This document shows, in pieces, positions 29,581-38,300 of a DNA stretch of 64,000 nucleotides. The position numbers and the translations under genes were made by a program. This DNA is from Streptomyces sp. NRRL WC-3618 (GTDB lineage Bacteria > Actinomycetota > Actinomycetes > Streptomycetales > Streptomycetaceae), in the NCBI RefSeq assembly GCF_001280005.1, contig NZ_LGDW01000155.1, forward strand, positions 1 to 64,000, in the 5' to 3' direction. Under the pieces are notes generated by a model. It had not been told where the DNA came from. It ran no database searches and saw only the letters and a program-made list of their open reading frames with translations. The first letter of the stretch is position 1, and every line of letters starts with the position of its first letter.

Positions 29581-32388
29581 CTACGAGGCGTCCAGCACCG
29601 TCCCGGTGAACTCCGGACCCGGGGTCGGGTCCCCGGTCTCGTCGTCGAAGGTCACCTGCCGCAACCGCAGCGACTCCGCCGGCTCAGCCACGCTGTCGGC
29701 GACCGTCGGCACACTCAGCTCCGCGCTCAGCGAGCCCGACGGGATGTTCACCCACAGGTTGAGCTCCTCGATCGAGGACAACGGCCGCGCCGGCAGCGGT
29801 GACTGACCGGAGACGTTCGTCAGCCACGTCGGGTCGACGTCCGTGGTGGACAGTTCCGTGCCACCGGTGACCGGGAGTACCTCCAAGACCGCGTTCATGT
29901 CGGGGCGGGCGGGCGCCGAGAGGGTCGCGCGCCAGGTGAGCGGCTTCCCCTCGGTGACCCGGTCCGCGACCGGGCTGACGGTGACCGTCGGCCGGGGATC
30001 GTCGTTCGCGACGGTCACCCCGCCGAGGTACGAGCCGATGACCGTGCCGCGCACCGCCTTCACGAACACGTAGTTCCAGGCGTCGTAGTCGAACAGGGTG
30101 TCGCCCTTGACCGTCACCGGCACGTCGATGCTCTGCTGGCCCGGACGCACCGTCACCAGTCGGCTCGTCACCGTTTCCGACCCGGCGGGCTGGACGTACA
30201 CCCGGACCGTGCCGGCGCCCTGACCGGCGATCCGGACCGGCATCCGGTAGACACGGGAGCCCGAGTCGCCCTCCTTGACGGTGAGCCGTCCGAGGTCGAC
30301 GCGCGGCAGCGCGGCGGCGCGTACCGCCGGGGTACCCGGTCGCCAGCCCCAGGTGTCGATGAGCCAGGCCTGTCCGGCGCGGCTGCGGGGAGTCAGCTCC
30401 ACGCTGCGCACCTTGCGCAGGTCGACTCCGGCCGGGGCGGCGGCGGACAGCGGTACGCGGACCTCCCGCGCCCAGTACGAGGCCGTCCGCTTGCTTCCGG
30501 GCAGTCCGTCGACGCGGACCCGGCCGAGTGTGGCGCGCTTGCCGGCGGTGTCGGTGACGGACACGTCCAGCTGGGTACCGGTGGTGTTGGGCGGCACGAC
30601 GACCCGCAGTGCGAGGGCCTTGGCGCCCTTGAGGGAGACCGGTCGCGCGGGGGTGACTCGCACCGGGGTACCCGGCTGCGACCACTTGACGGCGACCGCC
30701 CGGCGGCCCACCTCCCGCTGCGTCATCCAGCTCGCGAAGTGCGGGGACTGACCGGCGTCCGGGGCCAGGCAGCTGACCGAGAGACGGTCGTCGATGGCCG
30801 AGCAGAGCCGTCCGCCGGCGCCCTGCACGGTCACCGCGCCGTCCGGCAGGATGCCGGCCGAACGGTTCGCGCCCACCGCGTGCGTCAGGACACGCGCCGG
30901 GTCGGCCGACGGCGCCCGCCGGCCGGAGCCGTCGAGCAGCGGACGTACCCGGTCATCGCCCGCGACGAACAGCCGGGCCGCCGCCGCGATGTAGGAGGCG
31001 CCCGCCTTGTGCTGCTGGTCGGGGGTCAGCCGGGTCCTGGTGCCCATGTCGCACAGCGGGTCACGCTGGTCCGGGTCCGGCCAGAAGTCGTCTTCCGCCG
31101 GTGCCTGCGCCTGCCTGGGCGTCCACTCGCTGTTGAAGTAGTTGTGGTTGGCGCCGATCACATACACCGCGCTGTGCAGGGCGGTGCCGCTGCTGATCCC
31201 ACGGGTGCCGTCCACGGCCAACTCGCCCTGGAGATCGGACACATCGCCGTCACAGCCCGGCAGAATCGTCATCGACGGCACATCGGCGACCGGGTTCTGC
31301 CCGAAGATCGTCGGGCCGATGAGGACGGTGCCCCGGATGTTCCAGCGCACCGCGCCGTGGTATCCGTCCTGGTCGGCGGGCGGCCGGTACAGGCTGTCCA
31401 TCGCGGCGCGGTTCACGCCTTCGCCGCCGCGCGAGTGACCGACCAGCAGCACCCGGGAGAGGTCGGCGGGCGGTGCGCTGCGGACGATCGCGGGCGCCGA
31501 GGGCCGGTGTGCCATCCAGTCGGCCCAGTGGGCGAGATGCTGCCGTACGAGGGAGGAGCGGGCCTGGGCCCCGGCGTCCTCGAGCGGGGCGTCCTGGGCG
31601 TTGATGCCGTTGGCGGAGATCGACACCGTCACGTATCCCTGCGACGCCAGGAGCTTCTGGTCGCGCAGATAACCCCGGTAGCTCGGGATCTGCTTCTCGC
31701 CGGCCGGGCAGGGCCACGCGCCGCTGACATCGTTGCCGCCGGGCTTGTAGCAGGTGGAGTGGCGTCCGTGCAGGAACAACGCGAGCGGCCTGCGGCCGGT
31801 GGTCCCGGTCGGCGCGACCACCACGGCCTTCATCTCCACCGGCACGGCCATCCCGGGCAGCTTCACCGAGTCGAGCGTGTACTCGCCCGAGACCGTACGG
31901 TACGAGCCCGGCTTGCCGGGGTCGACGGGGTTCGCCGGCTCCGGGGCGGGCAGCGTGACCGGCGCGCGTCGTCCGCTCGGCGCCGCCGCCTGTCCGGCCG
32001 CGTCCAACCGGCGTCCACCGGCGAGTACTTGGAGGTCCGAGAACGCCTTGGCTCCCTTGAGCCCGGTGGCCTTCAGGGCCTCTTCCAGCGGGAGCCGGTA
32101 CGTCCGGCCGTCCTTCGCGGCGACGGGCCGGCCGAGCAACTGGTCGCCCGCGTAGAACTCGACACGCGCGTCACCCATCGGTACCGGTCTGCCGGAACGC
32201 CACTCGAGCTGCCGCTGCGCACCGTCACCGGTGAACTGCCAGCCCGAGGGCAGCTGTTCGTCGGCCGCCACCCCGGACCGGGTCGGCTGCTGCGCCTGCG
32301 CCCCGACGGGTGATCCCGCCACCACCGCGAGTACCGCCGCAGCGGTGACCCATATTCGCCGCGCACGTAGCAACGGTCTCCTCCTCAT
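29581..32388 (-). CDS. Large secreted alpha/beta hydrolase with C-terminal Calx-beta-like region
   Basis: A 935-residue exported protein: signal peptide ending near AQA-QQ (about residue 33), a beta-rich N-terminal region, an alpha/beta hydrolase core of about 400 residues (ALFLHGRHSTC oxyanion/His loop, VLLVGHSRGGEGVNRA nucleophile elbow, a late GANHNYF His), then beta-sandwich segments. The last 230 residues hold a Calx-beta-like pattern (VKEGDSGSRVYRMPVRI, VTVANDDPRPTVTVSP). It probably hydrolyses esters or polymers outside the cell; the substrate is unknown. ATG 32388 has GAGGAGGAGA-type purines upstream. Confidence 0.88.
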   Translation of the reverse strand: MRRRPLLRARRIWVTAAAVLAVVAGSPVGAQAQQPTRSGVAADEQLPSGWQFTGDGAQRQLEWRSGRPVPMGDARVEFYAGDQLLGRPVAAKDGRTYRLPLEEALKATGLKGAKAFSDLQVLAGGRRLDAAGQAAAPSGRRAPVTLPAPEPANPVDPGKPGSYRTVSGEYTLDSVKLPGMAVPVEMKAVVVAPTGTTGRRPLALFLHGRHSTCYKPGGNDVSGAWPCPAGEKQIPSYRGYLRDQKLLASQGYVTVSISANGINAQDAPLEDAGAQARSSLVRQHLAHWADWMAHRPSAPAIVRSAPPADLSRVLLVGHSRGGEGVNRAAMDSLYRPPADQDGYHGAVRWNIRGTVLIGPTIFGQNPVADVPSMTILPGCDGDVSDLQGELAVDGTRGISSGTALHSAVYVIGANHNYFNSEWTPRQAQAPAEDDFWPDPDQRDPLCDMGTRTRLTPDQQHKAGASYIAAAARLFVAGDDRVRPLLDGSGRRAPSADPARVLTHAVGANRSAGILPDGAVTVQGAGGRLCSAIDDRLSVSCLAPDAGQSPHFASWMTQREVGRRAVAVKWSQPGTPVRVTPARPVSLKGAKALALRVVVPPNTTGTQLDVSVTDTAGKRATLGRVRVDGLPGSKRTASYWAREVRVPLSAAAPAGVDLRKVRSVELTPRSRAGQAWLIDTWGWRPGTPAVRAAALPRVDLGRLTVKEGDSGSRVYRMPVRIAGQGAGTVRVYVQPAGSETVTSRLVTVRPGQQSIDVPVTVKGDTLFDYDAWNYVFVKAVRGTVIGSYLGGVTVANDDPRPTVTVSPVADRVTEGKPLTWRATLSAPARPDMNAVLEVLPVTGGTELSTTDVDPTWLTNVSGQSPLPARPLSSIEELNLWVNIPSGSLSAELSVPTVADSVAEPAESLRLRQVTFDDETGDPTPGPEFTGTVLDAS

Positions 32389-32555
32389 GCCCCTTGCTCA
32401 GGAGCCGCGGATTCCCGACAGCCCCTCTTGCCCCGGAGGACGGGATCAAGGACCTGTGGGTTGCCTGTGGAGGACGATCAATGGCGGTGCGTATCAAGGT
32501 GGTTGGCGAGGCGCGGAACAGGCACGCCGTCAGGGCGGCAGAAGGTGGCGATATG

Positions 32556-32966
32556 TCAGATCCAGGCCCGGTACGGCTCGTCCAGGAGCTGGAACACCGG
32601 TTCACCGCGCACGGGGTCCTTCGCGGTGGACAGCCGGACCCGGTCCCCGCTGTGGATGCCGACGGCCGGGCCCATCACCCGGCCGCGTACGACGAAGCCC
32701 TCGGCCATCTCGACCAGCGACACATTGCGCGCGGCCGGCGTGTTCCGGTTGACCACCGTGGCGTGCCGGACGGTGCCCGCGCCCTCGCTGCGCTCCGTAC
32801 GCAGGTCACTGCCCCCGCAGACCGGGCACAGCAGCCGGTGGTACATCGCGGTGGCACACCAGCCGCAGCGCTGGAAGACAAGAGTGTTCGTGGAGGCCGG
32901 GGCGTCGAGCAACCCCGTGGCGGAGCCGCCGACCGGCGGACGCGTGGCGCCTGGTGAGTGGTACAC
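32556..32966 (-). CDS. Zn-ribbon / OB-fold DUF35-type protein
   Basis: A 136-residue protein with a zinc ribbon (Cys34, Cys37, Cys47, Cys50) followed by an OB fold (GAGTVRHATVVNR, FVVRGRVMGPAVGIHSGDRVRL). DUF35 proteins usually assist thiolases and acyl-CoA dehydratases in fatty-acid or sterol side-chain metabolism. No thiolase lies next to it here. It is preceded by a copy of the operator found upstream of the neighbouring TetR gene. Confidence 0.88.
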   Translation of the reverse strand: MYHSPGATRPPVGGSATGLLDAPASTNTLVFQRCGWCATAMYHRLLCPVCGGSDLRTERSEGAGTVRHATVVNRNTPAARNVSLVEMAEGFVVRGRVMGPAVGIHSGDRVRLSTAKDPVRGEPVFQLLDEPYRAWI

Positions 32967-33042
32967 GGTGTCGTCTCCCTGCGCTCGGGCTGATCCGAAG
33001 TGCGTGCGCGGTGCGCCGTGCCACCGTGCACGGCCTCAGGGT

Positions 33043-33058
33043 ATGGCACTCAGTGTCA
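33043..33058. promoter_or_regulatory. TetR-type operator, copy 1 (DUF35 gene)
   Basis: ATGGCACTCAGTG followed by TCA forms a near-palindrome, about 80 bases upstream of the DUF35 start. The identical 13-mer recurs at 33816 in front of the TetR gene, so both are likely bound by the same regulator. Confidence 0.65.
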
Positions 33059-33080
33059 CGCGTAAAGGTACTGCGTACCC

Positions 33081-33785
33081 TCAATCCTCCCGTGGAGTGG
33101 CGAGCGTCGACTCGATCTCCTGCACGACCCGCCACATCGGTGCCCCACGCCGCGAGATGACGACCACCACGTCCTCGGACCCGGGTTCGGGCGTGTCCCG
33201 GCCGGGAGTCGCGGACGGAGTGCCGAAGGTGGCCTTCACGTAGTCCAGGGCGTGATCGACGGCCGTGGTCACGTCGCCGTGTCCGTCCGAGCGCAGCCAC
33301 GAACGCAGCGCGTTGTTGTGGGCCGCGACGACGGCCGCCGCGATCACGTCGGCCTGGAGCGTCCCGTCGGGCCGGCCGGCGAAACGCCCGCGCAGATACG
33401 CGGCCAGGGCGCGCTCGTACCGCCAGACCACCGACAGTTCGGACGCGCGCAGCCCGGGGACCTTCTTGGTGAGGCGGTAGCGCTGAACGGAGAAGGCCGG
33501 GTTCTCGGCGTACATGAGCAGTACCCTGCGGGCGGCGGCGCAGACCCGCCCGACCGGTTCCGCGTCCTCGGTGCTGTCGGCGAGGTAGGAGGTCATGTCG
33601 GCCAGGCACCGCTCGTGGTCGGGGAAGACCACGTCCTCCTTGGCGGGGAAGTAGCGGAAGAAGGAGCGGCGCCCCACCCCGGCCAGCGCCACAATGTCGT
33701 CCACGGTCGTCTGCTCGTAGCCCCGCTCCAGGAACAACTGGAAGGCCGCCGCGACCAGGGCGTCCCGCATGGGCGGTTTGGTCAT
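33081..33785 (-). CDS. TetR-family transcriptional regulator
   Basis: A 234-residue TetR protein: N-terminal HTH (AAFQLFLERGYEQTTVDDIV, GVGRRSFFRYFPAKEDVVF) and a helical effector domain. ATG 33785 is chosen; a longer start would lie in the operator. A copy of GGCACTCAGTG lies about 35 bases upstream and another in front of the DUF35 gene downstream. This supports autoregulation and control of that gene, with an acyl-CoA or fatty-acid-like ligand as a guess. Confidence 0.92.
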   Translation of the reverse strand: MTKPPMRDALVAAAFQLFLERGYEQTTVDDIVALAGVGRRSFFRYFPAKEDVVFPDHERCLADMTSYLADSTEDAEPVGRVCAAARRVLLMYAENPAFSVQRYRLTKKVPGLRASELSVVWRYERALAAYLRGRFAGRPDGTLQADVIAAAVVAAHNNALRSWLRSDGHGDVTTAVDHALDYVKATFGTPSATPGRDTPEPGSEDVVVVISRRGAPMWRVVQEIESTLATPRED

Positions 33786-33815
33786 GAACGGGAAACTAGC
33801 ATCAGACCGAGACCG

Positions 33816-33852
33816 ATGGCACTCAGTGCGCTCGGTATGGGGAACTGAGTGC
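33816..33852. promoter_or_regulatory. TetR-type operator, copy 2 with inverted second half
   Basis: ATGGCACTCAGTG at 33816-33828 (core GCACT-C-AGTGC is a perfect palindrome) and an inverted ACTGAGTGC at 33844-33852. Two sites spaced about two turns apart suit a TetR dimer pair on its own promoter. Confidence 0.65.
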
Positions 33853-34085
33853 ACTTCCGATCCCGCCGACGGTTCACGCGAGGCGCGGGATCAGCCGTGG
33901 CGGTGAGCCCGACCGGCGCCGCCTCCCGCCGACGGACACCGTGCTCCCCGTAAGCCGTGCCCTATGCACTGAACCCAGGGGCCCCCGCCCGCGTATCACT
34001 GCAAGGAGCCGTCGCGTCACCGTGCGCGGGCCGTCGCAGTTGGTACGCGGGGAACATCCGGGAACCCGCAGGGAAGGGGAGCAGA

Positions 34086-34760
34086 GTGTCGACACCGCCC
34101 GCTCCGGGCCGGCCGCAAGGCCGCCGACCCCTGGAGCCGACGCGCGTGGTGCGCCGTCGCCGAACCGAGGCACTGGCGCAGCTCATGCGGGAGCACGAGG
34201 AGGCGATGGCCGGAATCCCGGAGGGCTACGAGTTCGTGGACCTGCCCCGGCCCGCGCCCGGCGCCGAGGACGCGACGCAGGAACTGCCGCCCGTCAGCCG
34301 CCGCCGACGTGCCGAGCCGACTCAACGGACGCGCAGCGGCTTCGGGTTCGGCCCGAACCTGCGCCGCGCCGCCATCGGGGTCGCCGTCGGTGCGGCGGCC
34401 CTGGTCGGCTTCGCTGCGGCCCTGCTGGTCCCGGACAGAGCCGAGGGTGAGGAGGTCCGGCCGGCGCCCCAGGCCGTCGTCCCCGCCACGGTCCCCACCC
34501 CGTCGCCACCGGCACCGGCCGACCCGGACGGCGCCGGCACCCTGCGGGAAGGGGACAGCGGCGCCGAGGTGGCCGAGTTGCAGCAACGTCTGCTGCGTAT
34601 CCCGGACGTCTACACCGGCGGCGCCACGAGCGGCAGTTACGACACCGCCCTCACCGAGGCGGTGGCCCGCTTCCAGCTCTGGTACGGCATCCGCGGCGAC
34701 GAGTCCGGCGTCTACGGCGACGACACGCGTAAGGACCTGGAGTCCCGTACGGGGTCCTGA
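34086..34760 (+). CDS. Membrane protein with C-terminal peptidoglycan-binding domain
   Basis: A 224-residue protein: an Arg-rich cytosolic N terminus, one TM helix (about 98-117, IGVAVGAAALVGFAAALLV), a Pro/Ala linker and a PG_binding_1 domain (LREGDSGAEVAELQQRLL, AVARFQLWYGI, YGDDTRKDLESR). It is anchored in the membrane and should bind the cell wall. GTG 34086 has AAGGGGAGC upstream; longer frames upstream are poor. The many Arg residues before TM may set topology. No enzymatic motif is seen. Confidence 0.82.
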   Translation: MSTPPAPGRPQGRRPLEPTRVVRRRRTEALAQLMREHEEAMAGIPEGYEFVDLPRPAPGAEDATQELPPVSRRRRAEPTQRTRSGFGFGPNLRRAAIGVAVGAAALVGFAAALLVPDRAEGEEVRPAPQAVVPATVPTPSPPAPADPDGAGTLREGDSGAEVAELQQRLLRIPDVYTGGATSGSYDTALTEAVARFQLWYGIRGDESGVYGDDTRKDLESRTGS

Positions 34761-34790
34761 ACGGGCGCACCGGTCAGGCGGGCGGTGGGC

Positions 34791-35174
34791 TCAGCGGGCG
34801 GCGTGGGTGTCGACCAGGGCCTGGGTGACCGCGCGGATGCTGCGGGCGATGTGCTGGAGCTGGAGCACCTCGGCGGCGTACATCTTGATCGTGTGCTCGA
34901 TGACCGACTCGCTCAGGCCGAGGCCGGGGAGGTCGGCGCGGGCCGTCTGGAGGGCGGTGCGGGCGACCCGGATCTCGTGCTGGACCTGGATGTGCGCGTG
35001 GCGGGCCAACAGGACGGGGTGGCGGATCAGCGTCGGGTAGCCGGCGTAGCGCGTCGGCACCAGCTCGCGCAGCCATTTGACCGCCGAGCGCTCCCAGTCG
35101 TAGCTGCCGGGGATCTTGACCTGGCAGGGCCAGTCCGGGCTGGTCCGCGTGGTCGTCATGGTCATCGTGGGCAT
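34791..35174 (-). CDS. Hypothetical protein, WPCQVKIPGSYDWERSAVKW type
   Basis: A 127-residue soluble, mostly helical protein. It opens with a Thr/Met run, then WPCQVKIPGSYDWERSAVKW, and contains long helices with RTALQTARADLPGLGLSES and KMYAAEVLQLQHIARSIRA. I recall similar conserved hypothetical proteins in Streptomyces, but no function is known to me. ATG 35174 has CCGGAGCG upstream. It is convergent with the peptidoglycan-binding gene. Confidence 0.7.
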   Translation of the reverse strand: MPTMTMTTTRTSPDWPCQVKIPGSYDWERSAVKWLRELVPTRYAGYPTLIRHPVLLARHAHIQVQHEIRVARTALQTARADLPGLGLSESVIEHTIKMYAAEVLQLQHIARSIRAVTQALVDTHAAR

Positions 35175-35222
35175 GGATCGCTCCGGGTGTACGGCGCCGA
35201 AAGGTGGTGCGACGGGATGCAG

Positions 35223-35430
35223 CGGCCCCGGCCCAGGGGATGGCCGGGGCCGCAACGGGCGTTCGCACGGGCGACACCCGTCCGGACACCCGAGCGCCGA
35301 CGCGGGTAGGAGACGGCGGCAGCGAGTGTGCGGGGCGTTGGAACGAGTCCCGGGTCCCACCTGGACGCGATCCGTGAGCAGTATTTATATATGCCGTCCG
35401 GTTTGCAAGAAGTATAAAAAAATTCATGAA
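35223..35430 (-). promoter_or_regulatory. Leader region with hairpin and AT-rich promoter-like island
   Basis: The 316-base gap between the hypothetical gene and the RpiR gene has no coding support. A perfect hairpin (arms CGGCCCCGGCC and GGCCGGGGCCG, 35223-35252) lies 50 bases before the gene start. Around 35385-35430 there is an unusually AT-rich block (GTATTTATATATG, TATAAAAAAATTC), strange for this genome and a likely promoter for the minus-strand gene. The hairpin could attenuate it. Confidence 0.4.
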
Positions 35431-35490
35431 CGGAACGGGATGAATCCGGATGAAACCCCATACGCCCGGACGAGGACGCGGACGGCCGAC

Positions 35491-36438
35491 TTACTCCCGG
35501 AGGAAGAACTGATGGAGGTCGGCGCTCTGCTCGTATTCCTCCAGGCGCCCCTGTGTCCGCTCCGGATCTGCGTCCGTCATGGCCTGGAGCAGCGCCGCCG
35601 ACAGCACCGCGGGCCCGGCGTACGAGTCGAACACCAGCCGGGACCCCGTGCCGGTGGCGAAGGCGATGTCGGCCTCGTCGGCCAGCGGCCCGAGGGCGAG
35701 GTCGGTGATCAGGGCCACCCGCAACCCGGCCCGCCGGGCGACCTGCACCGCGGTGAGCGTCTCCTGCGCGTGCCGGGGCATGGAGAACGCCAGCACCCAG
35801 GTGCCCCCGGCGCCCCGGGACTGGAGAAGCGCGTCGTAGGCGACACTGCCGCCCCGGGTCACCAGCCGGACGTCGGGGTGGATACGGCGGGCGGCATAGG
35901 CGAAGTACTCGGCCAACGACCCGGAGATACGCAGGCCGAGCACGGTCAGCGGAGTCGAGCGCGACAGATTACGGCCGACCTCGATCACCCGGTCCGGGTC
36001 GGCGAAGTCCCGGCGCAGGTTCTCCAGGTTGGCGATCTCGGCGTCCACCGCCGCCTGGAGTTCGTTGCTCCGGTTCTCCTCCGCCGTGCCCGGCGCGCTC
36101 GCGAGGGTGCTGAGCGCGATGGCCTGGAGCCTCTCGCGCAGTGCCGGGTAGCCGCTGAAGCCGACGGCCGCCGCGAACCGCGTCACGGACGGCTGGCTCA
36201 CTCCCACCCGGTCCGCCAGGTCGGTGATCGACAGGAACGCGGCCTCGGTGATGTGCTCGATCAGATACTGCGCGATGCGCCGCTGCCCGGGGGAGAGCCG
36301 AGGCCCGTCGAACAGCTCCCGCAGCCGGGAGGCCGGCGCCGCTTCCACCTCCGGGGCCGTCTTCCCCGAGGTGATGGCGGACGCCTGGGCGCGAGCCTGC
36401 TGCGGCGATGGCACCGATGTGCCTCGTTCGTCTCCCAC
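35491..36438 (-). CDS. RpiR/MurR-family transcriptional regulator
   Basis: A 315-residue regulator: HTH_6 domain (LSPGQRRIAQYLIEHITEAAF, ITDLADRVGVSQPSVTRFAA) and a C-terminal SIS sugar-phosphate-binding domain (TVLGLRISGSLAEYFAYA, WVLAFSMPRHAQETL). It should respond to a phosphosugar. A GTG at 36414 with GAGG upstream is an alternative start that removes eight residues. It starts 23 bases after the stop of the glycosyltransferase-like gene and may share its transcript. The targets are unknown; the nearby kinase/ROK sugar locus is a possibility. Confidence 0.92.
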   Translation of the reverse strand: MGDERGTSVPSPQQARAQASAITSGKTAPEVEAAPASRLRELFDGPRLSPGQRRIAQYLIEHITEAAFLSITDLADRVGVSQPSVTRFAAAVGFSGYPALRERLQAIALSTLASAPGTAEENRSNELQAAVDAEIANLENLRRDFADPDRVIEVGRNLSRSTPLTVLGLRISGSLAEYFAYAARRIHPDVRLVTRGGSVAYDALLQSRGAGGTWVLAFSMPRHAQETLTAVQVARRAGLRVALITDLALGPLADEADIAFATGTGSRLVFDSYAGPAVLSAALLQAMTDADPERTQGRLEEYEQSADLHQFFLRE

Positions 36439-36461
36439 AGCGACTCAACATAGCTCACCGT

Positions 36462-38264
36462 TCACCGGCGGAAGATCGTGATCGAGTGGCCGACCTCGTC
36501 AACCTCGTGGCTGCTGTGGATCAGCCGCGCCAGCCGCCCCCGCGCCTTGGCGACCGACGAGTCCGACACCACCAGCAGTCCGCGCACCTTCCGTTCGGCC
36601 TGACGGCGCGGATCGGACGCGTGGATCCCGTAGTACGACGGCACACCGCTGCCCTTGTAGACCAGCCAGACGTGCCGGCCCGCGTACCGATGGCGCAGCC
36701 GGTCCGCGAGCCGCCCCAGGTCCTGGCCCCAGTCGACGTTGGAGTCGTGCAGCCGCTCGTGCGTCTTGGCCGGTCCGCCGAACGCCTCGTTGGCGTAAGG
36801 GAGATAGAACGGGAAGGTGCGCAGCGAACTGACCGCCACGAACGCCAGCAGCCCCGCCGCCACGACCGGCACCCACCGCCGCCGCAGCGCGAGCACACCG
36901 ACCGCCGCCACCGCCCCGAACATCGGCACGAAGACGGCGTACCGCACCCCGAAGTCCCGCCGGCTGTCCATGGCCGCGACCAGCAGCACAGCCGCTGGAA
37001 GCAGCAAGTAGGGCGCGCCGCACCGAAGTTGACGGTTCGTCAAAAACGCTGCCGTGCCCGCCGTCCACAGCACCAGCGCGCCGATCGGGGTCTTCACCAG
37101 GAGTGCGGCCGGCAGGTAGTACCAGAGGGAACCCGCGTAGTGCCGCCCGAAGAGGAAGCCCTCCCAGTGCGCGTTGTCCAGGCCGAACTGCAGCCGCATT
37201 CCGTCGCGGTAGGCCTCCGGGAAGGGCAGCAGGCCGGTCAGCAGCCCCCGCAGCCCGTGCACGGCCGGGACCTCCCCGGAGGCCGGCGTCCAGCGCAGCC
37301 GGGGATCGACGGCGAGATACGCGGCCCATACGACCGCGATCGCGACCAGCGCCGCCACTGCCGCGCCCGCCGCGGCGCGCGCGAACAGGCTGAGACGCGC
37401 TCCCGAAGCCGCCGTGCCGCGCCGGGCACGCCACACCGACAGGCCGGCCAGCAGAAGCAGCACGGGGACGGCGGCGAGGGTGTTCATCTTCGTGGCCACG
37501 GCCGCCCCGAGGGCCGCTCCGGCGAGCGGAAGACCCAGAAGGGGCCGCCGCCGCGCCCGCCACAGCAGCCACACCGACGTCAGCACGAACCCGGCCGCCG
37601 GTACGTCGAGCGTGGCCAGCGAACCGTGCGCGACGACGTCCGGCGAGAAGGCGTACAGGGTGAGCGCCCCCAACCCGCCCACCACACCGGCGAGTTCACG
37701 AGCGAAGACGAACACCACCAGCCCGAAGAGCAGCGTCAGCGCGATCACCGGCAGCCGCGCCCACAGCATCAGACGCCAGGGGTCGTTGCCGGACTCGTAG
37801 AGCAGATGGCGGCCCACGTGGCTCTGGTCGCCGTCGTAGCCCCGGTCGAAGTGGGGGCCGGCCGCGGCGACTCCGGCGGCGATGACCAGCTTGCCCAGCG
37901 GCGGGTGCTCCGGGTTGAGCCGCAGGCTGTGCTCGTGGAGATAGACGGCTGCCGCGGCGACGTACACGGGCTCGTCGATGGTGGGCGTCTGCTCCACCGC
38001 CGTCGTGATCATCGCGACGGCCATCTGGAGGAGCAGGACGGCCACGACGAGCGGGACCAGCAGGCGTCGACGGCGTCCGAGACGGGCGAGAAGTCGCGCA
38101 CGTCGGGTCGGGATCGGGGGCGCGGCGCCGGGGAGGACCTCCTCCGGAGGCGCACAGCCGGGCGGGGTCACCGCGTCGGGGGGAGTCACGGGGGCGAGAA
38201 CCGTGTGCTGATCGCGCGTGATCGTCCGCCCCGCGGTGGCGGGAGTGATCCGGAGCCGGGCCAT
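36462..38264 (-). CDS. GT39-like integral membrane glycosyltransferase
   Basis: A 600-residue polytopic protein with about 11-12 membrane helices. The first extracytoplasmic loop has TIDEPVYVAAAAVYLHEH and LNPEHPPLGKLV, like the DE catalytic motif of ArnT/PMT-type (GT39) enzymes that use polyprenyl-phosphate sugars. Later there is NVDWGQDLGRLADRLR in the C-terminal soluble domain. The donor and acceptor are unknown. The N terminus is a long Pro/Ala-rich cytosolic tail. It is followed 23 bases later by the RpiR gene on the same strand. Confidence 0.82.
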   Translation of the reverse strand: MARLRITPATAGRTITRDQHTVLAPVTPPDAVTPPGCAPPEEVLPGAAPPIPTRRARLLARLGRRRRLLVPLVVAVLLLQMAVAMITTAVEQTPTIDEPVYVAAAAVYLHEHSLRLNPEHPPLGKLVIAAGVAAAGPHFDRGYDGDQSHVGRHLLYESGNDPWRLMLWARLPVIALTLLFGLVVFVFARELAGVVGGLGALTLYAFSPDVVAHGSLATLDVPAAGFVLTSVWLLWRARRRPLLGLPLAGAALGAAVATKMNTLAAVPVLLLLAGLSVWRARRGTAASGARLSLFARAAAGAAVAALVAIAVVWAAYLAVDPRLRWTPASGEVPAVHGLRGLLTGLLPFPEAYRDGMRLQFGLDNAHWEGFLFGRHYAGSLWYYLPAALLVKTPIGALVLWTAGTAAFLTNRQLRCGAPYLLLPAAVLLVAAMDSRRDFGVRYAVFVPMFGAVAAVGVLALRRRWVPVVAAGLLAFVAVSSLRTFPFYLPYANEAFGGPAKTHERLHDSNVDWGQDLGRLADRLRHRYAGRHVWLVYKGSGVPSYYGIHASDPRRQAERKVRGLLVVSDSSVAKARGRLARLIHSSHEVDEVGHSITIFRR

Positions 38265-38300
38265 GGCCCCACTCTCGCATCAGCTCCCGCCCCGCACCTG

